Shown here: one piece after another, positions 1-6,136 of the stretch | How positions within the stretch are numbered: the stretch's first letter is position 1 | How the letters are laid out: each line of letters starts with the position of its first letter | From: Pseudomonas sp. | Lineage (GTDB): Bacteria > Pseudomonadota > Gammaproteobacteria > Pseudomonadales > Pseudomonadaceae | NCBI GenBank assembly: GCA_003525045.1 | Contig: DQGF01000529.1 | Location: forward strand, 4,560 to 10,808 | DNA length: 6,249 nt | Direction: 5' to 3' | Notes under the pieces: generated by a model | What the model was told of the DNA's origin: nothing | Database searches by the model: none | Seen by the model: only the letters and a program-made list of their open reading frames with translations | Position numbers and translations under genes: made by a program

Positions 1-6
1 GTGATC

Positions 7-52
7 TGTAGGAGCGAGGCTTGGTCTGGGCGGCATTCCGACGAAGGCGTCA
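7..52 (+). repeat. REP-like repeat (degenerate)
   Basis: The stretch begins with TGTAGGAGCG and continues with a GC-rich tail ending in CGAAGGCG. 'TGTAGGAGC' headers are characteristic of the abundant intergenic REP repeats of fluorescens-group Pseudomonas. No strong hairpin is visible here, so this is either a degenerate copy or a subfamily I do not know well. It lies just downstream of the cysteine-cluster gene that ends at 85. The assignment rests on the header sequence only, and a genome-wide copy count would settle it. Confidence 0.45.
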
Positions 53-84
53 GATCTGATAACACATTATTAAAAGCTGACAAT

Positions 85-390
85 TCAGCGATACGCCGTG
101 GTAATCCCCTCGCGCTCTTCGATGCACTCCGGTGCCCCCATCTCGAACTCCCGGCAGATCAGCGGGCGTTTTTCGTAGATGGTGCACATCATGGTGTTGC
201 GATCCAACGCGGCGCACCAGCCGTCATCCAGACGCAGCATGACTTCCCCACCCCAATCATCGGTATCGATAAACCGTTCGGGCACACCTGTGTCGGTGAT
301 CAGCATGACTTCGAGCTGGCAGCAGCAGGCTGCGCAGGTCGAGCAAGTGACCGCCGATTCGGCAATTTGCGTATGGGGAATGGTATTCAT
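85..390 (-). CDS. YkgJ-family cysteine cluster protein (putative metal/Fe-S binding)
   Basis: This is a 101-residue cytoplasmic protein with nine cysteines. An N-terminal cluster lies at C16, C19, C22, C23 and C24, followed by C59, C69, C79 and C89. The pattern, including 'CTIYEKRPLICREFEMG' at 69-85, is that of the YkgJ/CxxCxxCC zinc- or iron-chelating family (UPF0153-like), whose biochemical role is unknown. The length matches the short Pseudomonas members, so it appears complete. The start is the ATG at 390, preceded by only a weak ribosome-binding sequence (CAGG). A TACACT -10-like hexamer lies just upstream of it, so the transcript may have a very short leader. It is on the same strand as the light operon but 153 bp beyond the last intact gene and behind a deletion scar. 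It is probably a separate unit. I see no signal peptide or membrane segment. Confidence 0.85.
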   Translation of the reverse strand: MNTIPHTQIAESAVTCSTCAACCCQLEVMLITDTGVPERFIDTDDWGGEVMLRLDDGWCAALDRNTMMCTIYEKRPLICREFEMGAPECIEEREGITTAYR

Positions 391-455
391 GGCCTGCAGT
401 GTAAGGCAGCGGGGCGATGCTGTGTGAAAGGCCTGACGGACGCTTGGCTGCAGTT
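391..455. other. Intergenic segment between DUF1365 scrap and ykgJ-like gene
   Basis: No coding remnant is recognised in this 65-bp stretch. On the minus strand it holds a possible weak promoter for the cysteine-cluster gene: a TTCACA-like -35 and a TACACT -10 separated by 19 bp, which is longer than ideal. There is no hairpin followed by a T-run, so I see no intrinsic terminator for the operon upstream. Its right edge is where similarity to DUF1365 stops, so it probably contains or borders a deletion junction. Confidence 0.4.
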
Positions 456-547
456 AAATACAGCAGGCTGATCCGCTAACGGAATTCGAGAGGCCTTGGG
501 CCATTCGCCGCTGGGCTATTTTGACCTGCAGAAGAGGGCGCTGTCAC
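456..547 (-). pseudogene. Frameshifted 5' remnant of a DUF1365-family gene
   Basis: A GTG at 547-545 overlaps the stop of the preceding FAD gene as GTGA, the same junction style used between the SDR and FAD genes. Read without correction, this frame gives 23 codons ending 'RPLEFR', then TAG at 478-476, then 'RISLLYL'. That matches the 'RP-x-EF-R-Y-R-I-x-LLYLDL' segment near the N-terminus of DUF1365 proteins, with the Tyr codon turned into TAG. Upstream, the pieces 'SALFC' and 'QRRM' appear in other frames. Single-base indels at codon 2, in an A-run near 509-513 and in a C-run near 494-497 would restore one frame. After 'LLYL' similarity stops, so about 90% of the gene is missing. In other pseudomonads DUF1365 follows this FAD gene. 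The identification is from memory of the family. Non-functionality is clear whatever the exact parent. Confidence 0.7.
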
Positions 548-1791
548 AAGGCTTCCCCGAACGAGCGGGCAACACGCATAGCGCTGATCACGCCGTCTTC
601 ATGGGAGCCACTGGCCCAATAGGCGCCGCAATAGTAAGTGTGATGCGCGCCGTTCAATTCTTCCCAGCGTTCCTGCGCGGCAACTGCCGTCACGCTGAAT
701 TGCGCATGGGCATAGGTGTATTGGGCGAGCACCTTGAACGGGCTGATGCCGGCACTTTGATTGAGGCTGACACAGAAGGTGGTGTCGCTCTGAATGCCCT
801 GCACAATATTCATGTCGTAGGTCACGGCCGCCCGTGTGTGGCCGGGACCACTGAGGCGATAGTTACAACCGGCCCAGGCACGTTTTCGCTCGGGTAGCAC
901 GCGTGTGTCGGTGTGCAGCACGACTTCGTTGTCAGCGTAGGGCAGGGCACCAAGGATCGACTGTTCGGCGTCGCTCGGCTTGGCCAACAGTTTCAGAGCC
1001 TGGTCGCTATGACAGGCGAACACCACTTTGTCGAACCGCTCGCTGCCGGCGGCGCTGTGGATGACCACGCCATCCCCATCGCGCTCGACCCGATTCACCG
1101 GGCAATTGAGCCTGATCTTCTCTTTGAATCTCGCCGTCAACGGGGCGATATAGGCGCTCGAGCCGCCCTCGATCACGCACCATTGCGGGCGATTGCCCCT
1201 GGACAGCAGACCGTGATTGTTGAAAAAACTGACGAAAATCTGCATTGGAAAACCCAGGATGTCGGCCATGGACATCGACCAGACCGCTGCCCCCATCGGC
1301 ACGATGTAATGCAGGATGAAACGCTCGCCGTAGCCGCCAGCCTTCAAATAGTCATCCAGCGTGGTGTCTGTAGCGATTCGCCCTTCAGCCAGGTCACGCT
1401 GTGCATCTTTATTGAAGCGCAAGATGTCCCGCAGCATGCCCCAGAACTCCGGCGACAACAGATTGCCACGTTGGGCAAACAGGCTGTTGAGGTTGTTGCC
1501 GTTGTATTCGAGGCCAGTGTCCGGGTCGGTGACAGAGAAACTCATTGGCGTCGGCTTGAAACCCACGCCAAGTTGGCCCAGCAGGCGAATGAAATTCGGA
1601 TAGGCCCAGTCGTTGAATACCATGAAGCCGGTGTCCACCGCGTAGCTTTGGCCATCGACAGTCACCTCTACGGTATGGGTATGACCGCCGACCCGGTCGC
1701 TGGCTTCGAACAGGCTGATCTCGTGGCTGCGATTGAGCAGGTAAGCGCTGGTCAGCCCCGAGATACCGCTGCCGATGATGGCGATGTTCAC
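544..1791 (-). CDS. FAD-dependent amine-oxidase-like oxidoreductase (COG2907 type)
   Basis: This is a 415-residue flavoprotein of the amine oxidase/phytoene-desaturase superfamily. The N-terminus is a Rossmann dinucleotide fold: GSGISG at 7-12, the acidic strand end at 'LFEASDRVGGHTHT' (27-40), then the family hallmark DTGFMVFN (53-60). The C-terminal FAD motif is near 393-403 (HEDGVIS). COG2907 members sit with DUF1365 and cyclopropane-synthase-like methyltransferase genes, and such clusters have been linked to furan or modified fatty-acid formation. The precise reaction here is unknown. The start is a GTG overlapping the SDR stop (GTGA), with AAGGAT six bases upstream. The length is normal. 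Two substitutions stand out against the family as I remember it: Cys309 where the motif is usually 'SWNYR', and Ser396 where it is usually 'GFHEDG'. Because the neighbouring lipid genes are broken, activity is uncertain. Confidence 0.88.
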   Translation of the reverse strand: MNIAIIGSGISGLTSAYLLNRSHEISLFEASDRVGGHTHTVEVTVDGQSYAVDTGFMVFNDWAYPNFIRLLGQLGVGFKPTPMSFSVTDPDTGLEYNGNNLNSLFAQRGNLLSPEFWGMLRDILRFNKDAQRDLAEGRIATDTTLDDYLKAGGYGERFILHYIVPMGAAVWSMSMADILGFPMQIFVSFFNNHGLLSRGNRPQWCVIEGGSSAYIAPLTARFKEKIRLNCPVNRVERDGDGVVIHSAAGSERFDKVVFACHSDQALKLLAKPSDAEQSILGALPYADNEVVLHTDTRVLPERKRAWAGCNYRLSGPGHTRAAVTYDMNIVQGIQSDTTFCVSLNQSAGISPFKVLAQYTYAHAQFSVTAVAAQERWEELNGAHHTYYCGAYWASGSHEDGVISAMRVARSFGEAL

Positions 1792-2570
1792 GGCTGATCC
1801 TTGATCGGCGGCTGACCGCGCACCATGCGTTTGCCAATCGCCAGTTTCGCGCTGTCGGGCATTTTCGACAGTGGCCAGAGGGCGGCCATGAACAGCGCAG
1901 GCAGGGCAATCTCCGGGGGGCGGCTCTTGAGTTCATCGAAGATATACCGTGCGGCTTTATCCACCGGCCAGGCGAGGGGGATCGGGACGTCGTTGTTCGC
2001 TGTCGGCGGTGTGTCGACGAAGCCTGGGCTGACCATGGTGACTTCGATGCCCTCCGGAGCCAGATCGGTGCGCAAGGACTCGAACAAGTAACGCAGGCCA
2101 GCCTTCGAAGTGCCATGGGCTTCGGCCCGTGGCAGCGGCAGGTAGGTTGCCGAACTGGCCATACCCACCAGATGCGGCGCCCTGCCGGCCCGCAGTAATG
2201 GCACGGCAGCTTCAATGCAATAACTGCTGGCGAGCAGGTTAGTGCGCACGACATGCTCGATGATTGAAGCATCCAACTGCCTGGCGTCGACATATTCGCA
2301 AGTGCCAGCGTTGAGGATCACCGAATCCAGCGAGCCCCATTCCTCGGTAATCCGCTCGCCGATTTCACGTACGGTCTGGCTGTTGGTCAGGTCGCCGGCC
2401 ACCACCAGCACTTGCCCTGGATAACGCTTGGACAAGATTTTCAAGGGTGCCGCCGAACGTGAACTGACCGCCAGGTGGGCGCCAGTCTTCAGTATTTCTT
2501 CGGCCAAAGCCAAGCCAATACCATTGCTGGCGCCGGTCAGCCAATATCGTCGTGGAAGTGCAAAACTCAT
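1788..2570 (-). CDS. Short-chain dehydrogenase/reductase with catalytic Tyr replaced by His
   Basis: This 260-residue protein has a classical SDR Rossmann fold. The NAD(P)-binding motif TGASNGIG is at 12-19, the structural NAG motif at 87-89, the conserved Asn at 111, and the catalytic Ser region MASS at 137-140. The PG turn is at 182-183. The active-site YxxxK motif reads HGTSK (152-156): Lys156 is present, but the position of the proton-donating Tyr is His, codon CAT rather than TAT. The C-terminus is hydrophobic (about 222-236), which suits a membrane-lipid substrate. I chose the ATG at 2570 because AAGGAG sits six bases upstream and the protein then begins right before the fold. An in-frame ATG at 2597 would add nine unlikely residues. 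The gene starts inside the end of the NTF2-like remnant (ATGA) and overlaps the FAD gene (GTGA). It is the third lipid-branch gene with a defect. Confidence 0.9.
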   Translation of the reverse strand: MSFALPRRYWLTGASNGIGLALAEEILKTGAHLAVSSRSAAPLKILSKRYPGQVLVVAGDLTNSQTVREIGERITEEWGSLDSVILNAGTCEYVDARQLDASIIEHVVRTNLLASSYCIEAAVPLLRAGRAPHLVGMASSATYLPLPRAEAHGTSKAGLRYLFESLRTDLAPEGIEVTMVSPGFVDTPPTANNDVPIPLAWPVDKAARYIFDELKSRPPEIALPALFMAALWPLSKMPDSAKLAIGKRMVRGQPPIKDQP

Positions 2571-2692
2571 CCCATGCTCCTTTTCAGCCAGATACACGAC
2601 TGGCCCAATACGGGTAGATGTTCATAAAACAGTGCCCCGGCATCGAAGTAATCCCGGTGGCAATAAACCTGGTCGCGCAGCTAATCACTCAT
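2567..2692 (-). pseudogene. NTF2-like (SnoaL-like) gene, internally deleted, in-frame TAG
   Basis: The 87-bp gap between photolyase and SDR is a collapsed gene. A start, ATG-AGT-GAT (M-S-D), overlaps the end of phrB (2692-2684). Immediately after, in the same frame, are TAG (2683-2681) and then 37 open codons to a TGA at 2569-2567 that overlaps the SDR start. Those 37 codons include 'CHRDYFDAGALFYEHLPVLG' and end 'WLKRSMG', matching the C-terminus of the roughly 140-residue NTF2-like proteins encoded between phrB and the SDR in other pseudomonads. The first three codons match their N-terminus. About 100 internal codons are gone, and the deletion join appears to have created the TAG. Both gene-boundary overlaps survive, so translational coupling to the neighbours may be partly retained. 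The NTF2-like identity comes from remembered family sequences. Confidence 0.8.
2577..2582 (-). promoter_or_regulatory. Ribosome-binding site of the SDR gene
   Basis: AAGGAG on the minus strand, six bases before the ATG at 2570-2568. It decides between this start and the upstream in-frame ATG at 2597, which has no comparable site. It lies inside the coding remnant of the NTF2-like gene, where it encodes part of 'LKRS'. Confidence 0.85.
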
Positions 2693-4142
2693 CGCCACCT
2701 CCTGAGTTCTGTCGCGACGGTAGATTCCTGAACGCGGCCAGCGCTCGTGCGCGGGACGTGCTCAGATTGACGATCGGCGAAGGATAGTCCGCCACACCAA
2801 ACAGCCCGTCGAGGTTTGCCGGGTTGTGCACTTCTTTTTTATTCAGTCCGGCCAGTTCCGGCAGCCAGTGCTTGATGAATGCGCCCTCGGCGTCAAATTT
2901 TTCCGACTGGCTCAACGGGTTGAAAATCCGGAAGTAGGGCGCCGAATCAGTGCCGGTGGACGAACTCCACTGCCAACCGCCGTTATTAGCCGCGAGGTCA
3001 CCATCGATGAGGTGGCGCATGAAAAAGCGCTCGCCTTCACGCCAGTCGATCAGCAGGTTCTTGGTCAGAAACATCGCCACTACCATGCGTAAACGGTTGT
3101 GCATCCAGCCGGTTTCAAGCAATTGGCGCATGGCCGCGTCGATGATTGGCAGGCCGGTGCGGGCTTGCTGCCAGGCCAAAAGCTCTTCGGGAGCATCGCG
3201 CCAGGCCAGGGCCTCGGTTTCCGGACGGAAGGCACAGTGACGGGAAACCCGTGGGTAGCCCACCAGGATGTGTTTGTAGAACTCGCGCCATATCAATTCG
3301 TTGATCCAGGTGACGGCGCCCGCCTTGCCGCTTTCGAACTCGCCCTGATTGCTTTGCAGGGCAGCGTGCAGGCATTGGCGTGGGGATATCACTCCGGCAG
3401 CGAGATAGGCCGAGAGCTGACTGGTGCCGGGTTTGGCCGGGAAGTCTCGCTCGCCTTTGTAGTAGTCGATCTGAGCGTCGGTAAAGGTGTCGAGGCGGCG
3501 CCGGGCTTCGCGTTCACCGGCCGGCCAGAGGGCGCGCAAGCTGTCGCTAGGCGTTTCGAAGCCCTCGACCTTTGCGGGGATCTTGTCGTGTTGGATGTTT
3601 AATGAACGTTGCGCGGTTGGGGCGCCCACCAGACTCGGAAGCGCATGACGCAGGCGTTCATGGCACACCTTGCGGAATTGGCTGAAGACCTGGAAATAAG
3701 TGCCGGTCCTGGTCAGAACGCTACCGGGCCTGAACAGCAGTTGGTCGAGGTAGCTGTGAAATTCGATGCCCTGGGTCTTCAGCGCATCGGCCACCGCTAG
3801 ATCCCGGCGCCTTTCATGAATGCCGTATTCCTCGTTGACGTGTACCGCGTCAATCTCCAACTGCTGACAAAGATCGAGCAAAACGTTCGATGCGTCATCC
3901 CAGCGTGGTGCATCGCGTATCAGCAAGGGAATGTTCAGTTCGCCCAGCGCGCGGCTTAATTCGCTCAAGTTGCGCAGCCAGAAATCCACTTTGCACGGCG
4001 CGTCGTCGTGTTCCAGCCATTGGCCTGGGCTCAGCAGGTACACCGCCACGCTTGGACCACGCGCTGCGGCGGCCGAGAGGGCAGTGTTGTCATGTAAGCG
4101 CAAGTCGCTGCGCAGCCAGATCAATTGCATGGTGGTGTCCAT
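2685..4142 (-). CDS. phrB: Deoxyribodipyrimidine photolyase (class I CPD photolyase)
   Basis: This 485-residue flavoprotein uses blue or near-UV light to split cyclobutane pyrimidine dimers in DNA. The N-terminal photolyase alpha/beta domain (about 5-135) contains 'LIWLRSDLRLHDNTAL', which binds the antenna chromophore, probably a folate. The helical FAD domain (about 210-470) contains 'GTSQLSAYLAAG' at 239-250, 'WINELIWREFY' at 279-289, 'TGWMHNRLRM' at 344-353 and 'DGDLAANNGGWQW' at 380-392. The tryptophans expected for electron transfer to FAD align at W324, W367 and W390, with W392 near the lesion site. The length is close to the 472 residues of E. coli PhrB, and nothing appears missing. 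The start at 4142 is nine bases after the regulator stop. Met5 at 4130 is an alternative, with a weak GGA seven bases upstream, and would begin 'MQLIWLRSD' as in close relatives. Its last codons overlap the start of the NTF2-like remnant. Confidence 0.97.
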   Translation of the reverse strand: MDTTMQLIWLRSDLRLHDNTALSAAAARGPSVAVYLLSPGQWLEHDDAPCKVDFWLRNLSELSRALGELNIPLLIRDAPRWDDASNVLLDLCQQLEIDAVHVNEEYGIHERRRDLAVADALKTQGIEFHSYLDQLLFRPGSVLTRTGTYFQVFSQFRKVCHERLRHALPSLVGAPTAQRSLNIQHDKIPAKVEGFETPSDSLRALWPAGEREARRRLDTFTDAQIDYYKGERDFPAKPGTSQLSAYLAAGVISPRQCLHAALQSNQGEFESGKAGAVTWINELIWREFYKHILVGYPRVSRHCAFRPETEALAWRDAPEELLAWQQARTGLPIIDAAMRQLLETGWMHNRLRMVVAMFLTKNLLIDWREGERFFMRHLIDGDLAANNGGWQWSSSTGTDSAPYFRIFNPLSQSEKFDAEGAFIKHWLPELAGLNKKEVHNPANLDGLFGVADYPSPIVNLSTSRARALAAFRNLPSRQNSGGGDE

Positions 4143-4151
4143 GGATAACGT

Positions 4152-5093
4152 TTAAATGAGCCCGCGCTGGACCAGATCCTGGTGAGCCGATAACGGATCT
4201 TCAGCCAGGAACAAGTCAGCAATCTCGTTGGTTCTTGCGGACAACTCGGCGTGGTGGATGCACACGGTTGGTCCGGCAATCATTTTTGGGCAACTGACGC
4301 TATTCAAAAGTTTCGTCAGCTGCGAAAGGTTCATGGCTTTGCTGGAATATAAAAGTACGCCCCGTGCTTTCAGGTGATCGACCGCCAGCGCGAGTTCGCC
4401 GGCGGGGAGTGGCCAGTCGAACACCTCCACCGGACAATCAGCGCTGCTGATCAACCAGGCGCTGAGCCACAGGTGCGGCTCCAGCGGCAGGTCCGAATGA
4501 TTGATCAACAGCAATGGCGCGCCACGCAACTGGCGGTTGTTATGGTAGATCCGTGCGCCGAATTTGCTGCGTAGCCAGGAAAAGAAAAATACCCGCTCCA
4601 TCTGTGCGCCGAACTGCCCTTGCCAGCGTTGCTCCAGCTCAGCCAGCAACGGCATCAGCAGCTGTTCACACAAAATTCGCGGTGGATATAGCGCCATGGC
4701 CTGGTTGACGGTGTCATCGAGGGTGCGTTCGCTCAGTTGAGTCACTGCGTGCAGCAGCGTATGGCGCAGCACATGCCAATCGTTTTCGACCGATTCGGTC
4801 AAGGCCTGCGGGGTGTCGAGCAGTTGCTTGACCTGGCTGACGGCAACGCCGCGATTGAGCCAGGTCAGAATCGTCAGAATGCGTTGAACGTGTTCGACGC
4901 GGAACAGCCGATGGCCCTTGGGGGTGCGTTGCGGCACGATCAGGCCATAACGCCGCTCCCAGGCGCGCAAGGTCACGGCGTTGACGCCGGTCTGGCGGGC
5001 CACCTCACGAATGGGCAGCCAGCCTTCATCGAGGGCCTTTGCGAAATCGGCGCCCAGGTCTTCGCTGGCGCGGGTGTCGAGTGGGGTTTTCAT
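4152..5093 (-). CDS. MerR-family light-responsive regulator, LitR/PplR type (class II)
   Basis: This 313-residue DNA-binding regulator has an N-terminal MerR winged helix at about 26-92, including 'TGVNAVTLRAWERRYG' and 'RTPKGHRLF'. It is followed by a helical region (about 100-190) and an alpha/beta domain (about 190-285) shaped like a cobalamin-binding domain. The DxHxxG/ExxH-type cobalt-ligand motif of CarH is not visible: the corresponding stretch reads 'INHSDLPLEPHLW', and the helical-region Glu-His pair reads Glu-Arg (166-167). In P. putida, three such proteins (PplR1-3) control light-induced genes together with LOV photoreceptors rather than through B12. PplR1 there is tied to phrB, as here, and two PplR-type sites precede this operon, suggesting autoregulation. 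The ATG at 5093 overlaps the upstream stop as TGATG. A TTG one codon earlier is possible but less likely. No LOV gene lies in the window. Confidence 0.9.
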   Translation of the reverse strand: MKTPLDTRASEDLGADFAKALDEGWLPIREVARQTGVNAVTLRAWERRYGLIVPQRTPKGHRLFRVEHVQRILTILTWLNRGVAVSQVKQLLDTPQALTESVENDWHVLRHTLLHAVTQLSERTLDDTVNQAMALYPPRILCEQLLMPLLAELEQRWQGQFGAQMERVFFFSWLRSKFGARIYHNNRQLRGAPLLLINHSDLPLEPHLWLSAWLISSADCPVEVFDWPLPAGELALAVDHLKARGVLLYSSKAMNLSQLTKLLNSVSCPKMIAGPTVCIHHAELSARTNEIADLFLAEDPLSAHQDLVQRGLI

Positions 5094-6052
5094 CAAATCG
5101 CGTTTCGCAGGCTTAGATTTTCCGGATGCGGTTGCAGGTAAACCTGCTGCGCGATGTACGGATCAGGGTGCTGGCGAAAATAATGTTTGAGCAAGGTCAG
5201 CGGCACCACCAGCGGCACGATGCCTAGGCGGTACTGGCCGATGACGTGCTGCACTTCCTGCTTGTCTTCAGCGCTGATCGCCTGTTTCAGGTAACCACTG
5301 ATGTGTTGCAGGACATTGGTGTGGGAGCGGCGCGTGGCGCATTTTTTCAAGGCGGCCATCAGTTCGCTGAAGTAGCGTGGGCCCAGCTCGCCGGGATCGG
5401 TATGGCCCATGTTGCCCAGCAGATTGCCCAGGGTTTTGTAGTGCACCGGGTTGTGGGCCATCAGCAGGTATTTGTAGCGCGAGTGAAAGTCTGTGAGGCC
5501 GCGACGGGTCAGGCCTTCTTGCCGCAACTGCTGCCAGGCGCTATAGGCGAATACGCGGGTCAGGAAGTTTTCGCGCAGCACCGGGTCGTTGAGTCGACCG
5601 TCTTCTTCCACGGGCAAATCCGGATGCAGGGCGCAAAACGCCTGGGCGTAGATGCCGCGACCACCACCGTCCACTGGCGCCCCGTTGGCATGGTAGACCT
5701 TGACCCGTTCCAGCCCGCATGACGGGGATTTCTGCATAAAGATGTAGCCGCAAATATCGCCCAGCTCGGCCGCCATTTTCCGGCCATATTCAGCCAGGGG
5801 GCGAGTGACGTTGATAGCGGGATTGACTGTGCCGATGGCATCGGGTTGTTCGGGGGTACCCATCAGGCGGATGGGTTCGCGAGGGATGCCGAGGCCGATG
5901 GCAACTTCCGGGCACACTGGGACGAAATCGAAGTAGTCAGTGAGGGTGCGGCTGCACAGCCGCGACTCCTTGTGCCCACCGTTAAAGCGCACCTGAGCAC
6001 CCATCAGGCAAGCGCTGATGGCGATTTTCGGTTTCACGGTGGGGTGGGGCAT
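5093..6052 (-). CDS. TudS (DUF523)-DUF1722 fusion, probable 4-thiouridine-nucleotide desulfidase
   Basis: This is a 319-residue two-domain protein. The N-terminal DUF523/TudS domain (about 8-150) has the three cysteines expected to hold a [4Fe-4S] cluster: C15 in 'ISACLMG', C47 in 'PVCPEV' and C112 in 'SPSCGL'. Neighbouring E49 and S109 are candidate catalytic residues. The C-terminal DUF1722 (YbgA-like) domain (about 155-310) contains 'RYKYLLMAHNP' at 192-202. TudS proteins remove sulfur from thiouracil or 4-thio-UMP, and a TudS-DUF1722 fusion from P. putida has been reported to act on 4-thiouridine monophosphate. The role of DUF1722 is unclear. It is the first gene of the operon, starting at the ATG at 6052 with GAGGTG seven to eight bases upstream, and it overlaps the regulator by one base. 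No signal peptide or truncation is seen. The family call is sure; the exact substrate is inferred. Confidence 0.92.
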   Translation of the reverse strand: MPHPTVKPKIAISACLMGAQVRFNGGHKESRLCSRTLTDYFDFVPVCPEVAIGLGIPREPIRLMGTPEQPDAIGTVNPAINVTRPLAEYGRKMAAELGDICGYIFMQKSPSCGLERVKVYHANGAPVDGGGRGIYAQAFCALHPDLPVEEDGRLNDPVLRENFLTRVFAYSAWQQLRQEGLTRRGLTDFHSRYKYLLMAHNPVHYKTLGNLLGNMGHTDPGELGPRYFSELMAALKKCATRRSHTNVLQHISGYLKQAISAEDKQEVQHVIGQYRLGIVPLVVPLTLLKHYFRQHPDPYIAQQVYLQPHPENLSLRNAI

Positions 6053-6074
6053 CGGGGCACCTCGAATCCAGACC

Positions 6075-6098
6075 TGTACAGACTTTGAATTCTGTACA
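6075..6098 (-). promoter_or_regulatory. Proximal PplR/LitR-type operator (TGTACA-N12-TGTACA)
   Basis: Two perfect TGTACA half-sites at 6075-6080 and 6093-6098 are separated by exactly 12 bases. This fits the P. putida PplR1 consensus T(G/A)TACA-N12-TGTA(C/T)A without a mismatch. It lies downstream of the predicted -10, in the expected 5' untranslated region, 23 bp before the TudS start codon. A regulator bound here would sit in the path of the polymerase. Confidence 0.85.
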
Positions 6099-6108
6099 AC
6101 ATGACTTC

Positions 6109-6136
6109 ATCATAGATTCAAAGGTGTACAAGTCAA
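6109..6136 (-). promoter_or_regulatory. Sigma70-like promoter of the light operon
   Basis: On the minus strand, TTGACT (6136-6131) is followed after 16 bases by TATGAT (6114-6109). Each hexamer is one mismatch from the sigma70 consensus. Transcription would start near 6102, giving an untranslated leader of about 50 bases. It is wrapped by the two operators, one overlapping the -35 and spacer, the other in the leader. A strong core promoter with operators in this arrangement indicates repression in the dark and release in light. Confidence 0.75.

Noticed and set aside
50..59. TCAGATCTGA palindrome past the cysteine-cluster gene
   Set aside because: It is only ten bases, without a loop or T-run. 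It is likely chance and not a terminator.
1..471. Plus-strand open frame across the left end
   Set aside because: It runs antisense to the cysteine-cluster gene and through the DUF1365 scrap, starting in a REP-like repeat.
913..1797. Long open frame of 294 codons on the plus strand
   Set aside because: It lies wholly antisense to the FAD gene, shows no recognisable domain, and is expected from GC-rich codon bias on the opposite strand.
1409..2293. Long minus-strand open frame of 294 codons overlapping the SDR and FAD genes
   Set aside because: It is an out-of-frame shadow with a Pro/Arg/Ser-rich, low-information translation. Both real frames carry clear motifs.
2571..2597. Nine-residue N-terminal extension of the SDR
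   Set aside because: The ATG at 2597 lacks a ribosome-binding site, while the ATG at 2570 has AAGGAG at ideal spacing and fits the SDR fold. The extension is the NTF2-like remnant read in another frame.
3099..3602. Plus-strand open frame inside the photolyase gene
   Set aside because: It is antisense to conserved photolyase motifs, with no ribosome-binding site or family resemblance.
5094..5096. TTG as the regulator's start codon
   Set aside because: The next codon is ATG, overlapping the upstream stop as TGATG, the usual coupling arrangement. Neither has a clear ribosome-binding site.
5155..5160. TGTACG resembling a PplR half-site
   Set aside because: It has a mismatch, no partner at the 12-base spacing, and lies inside the TudS coding sequence.
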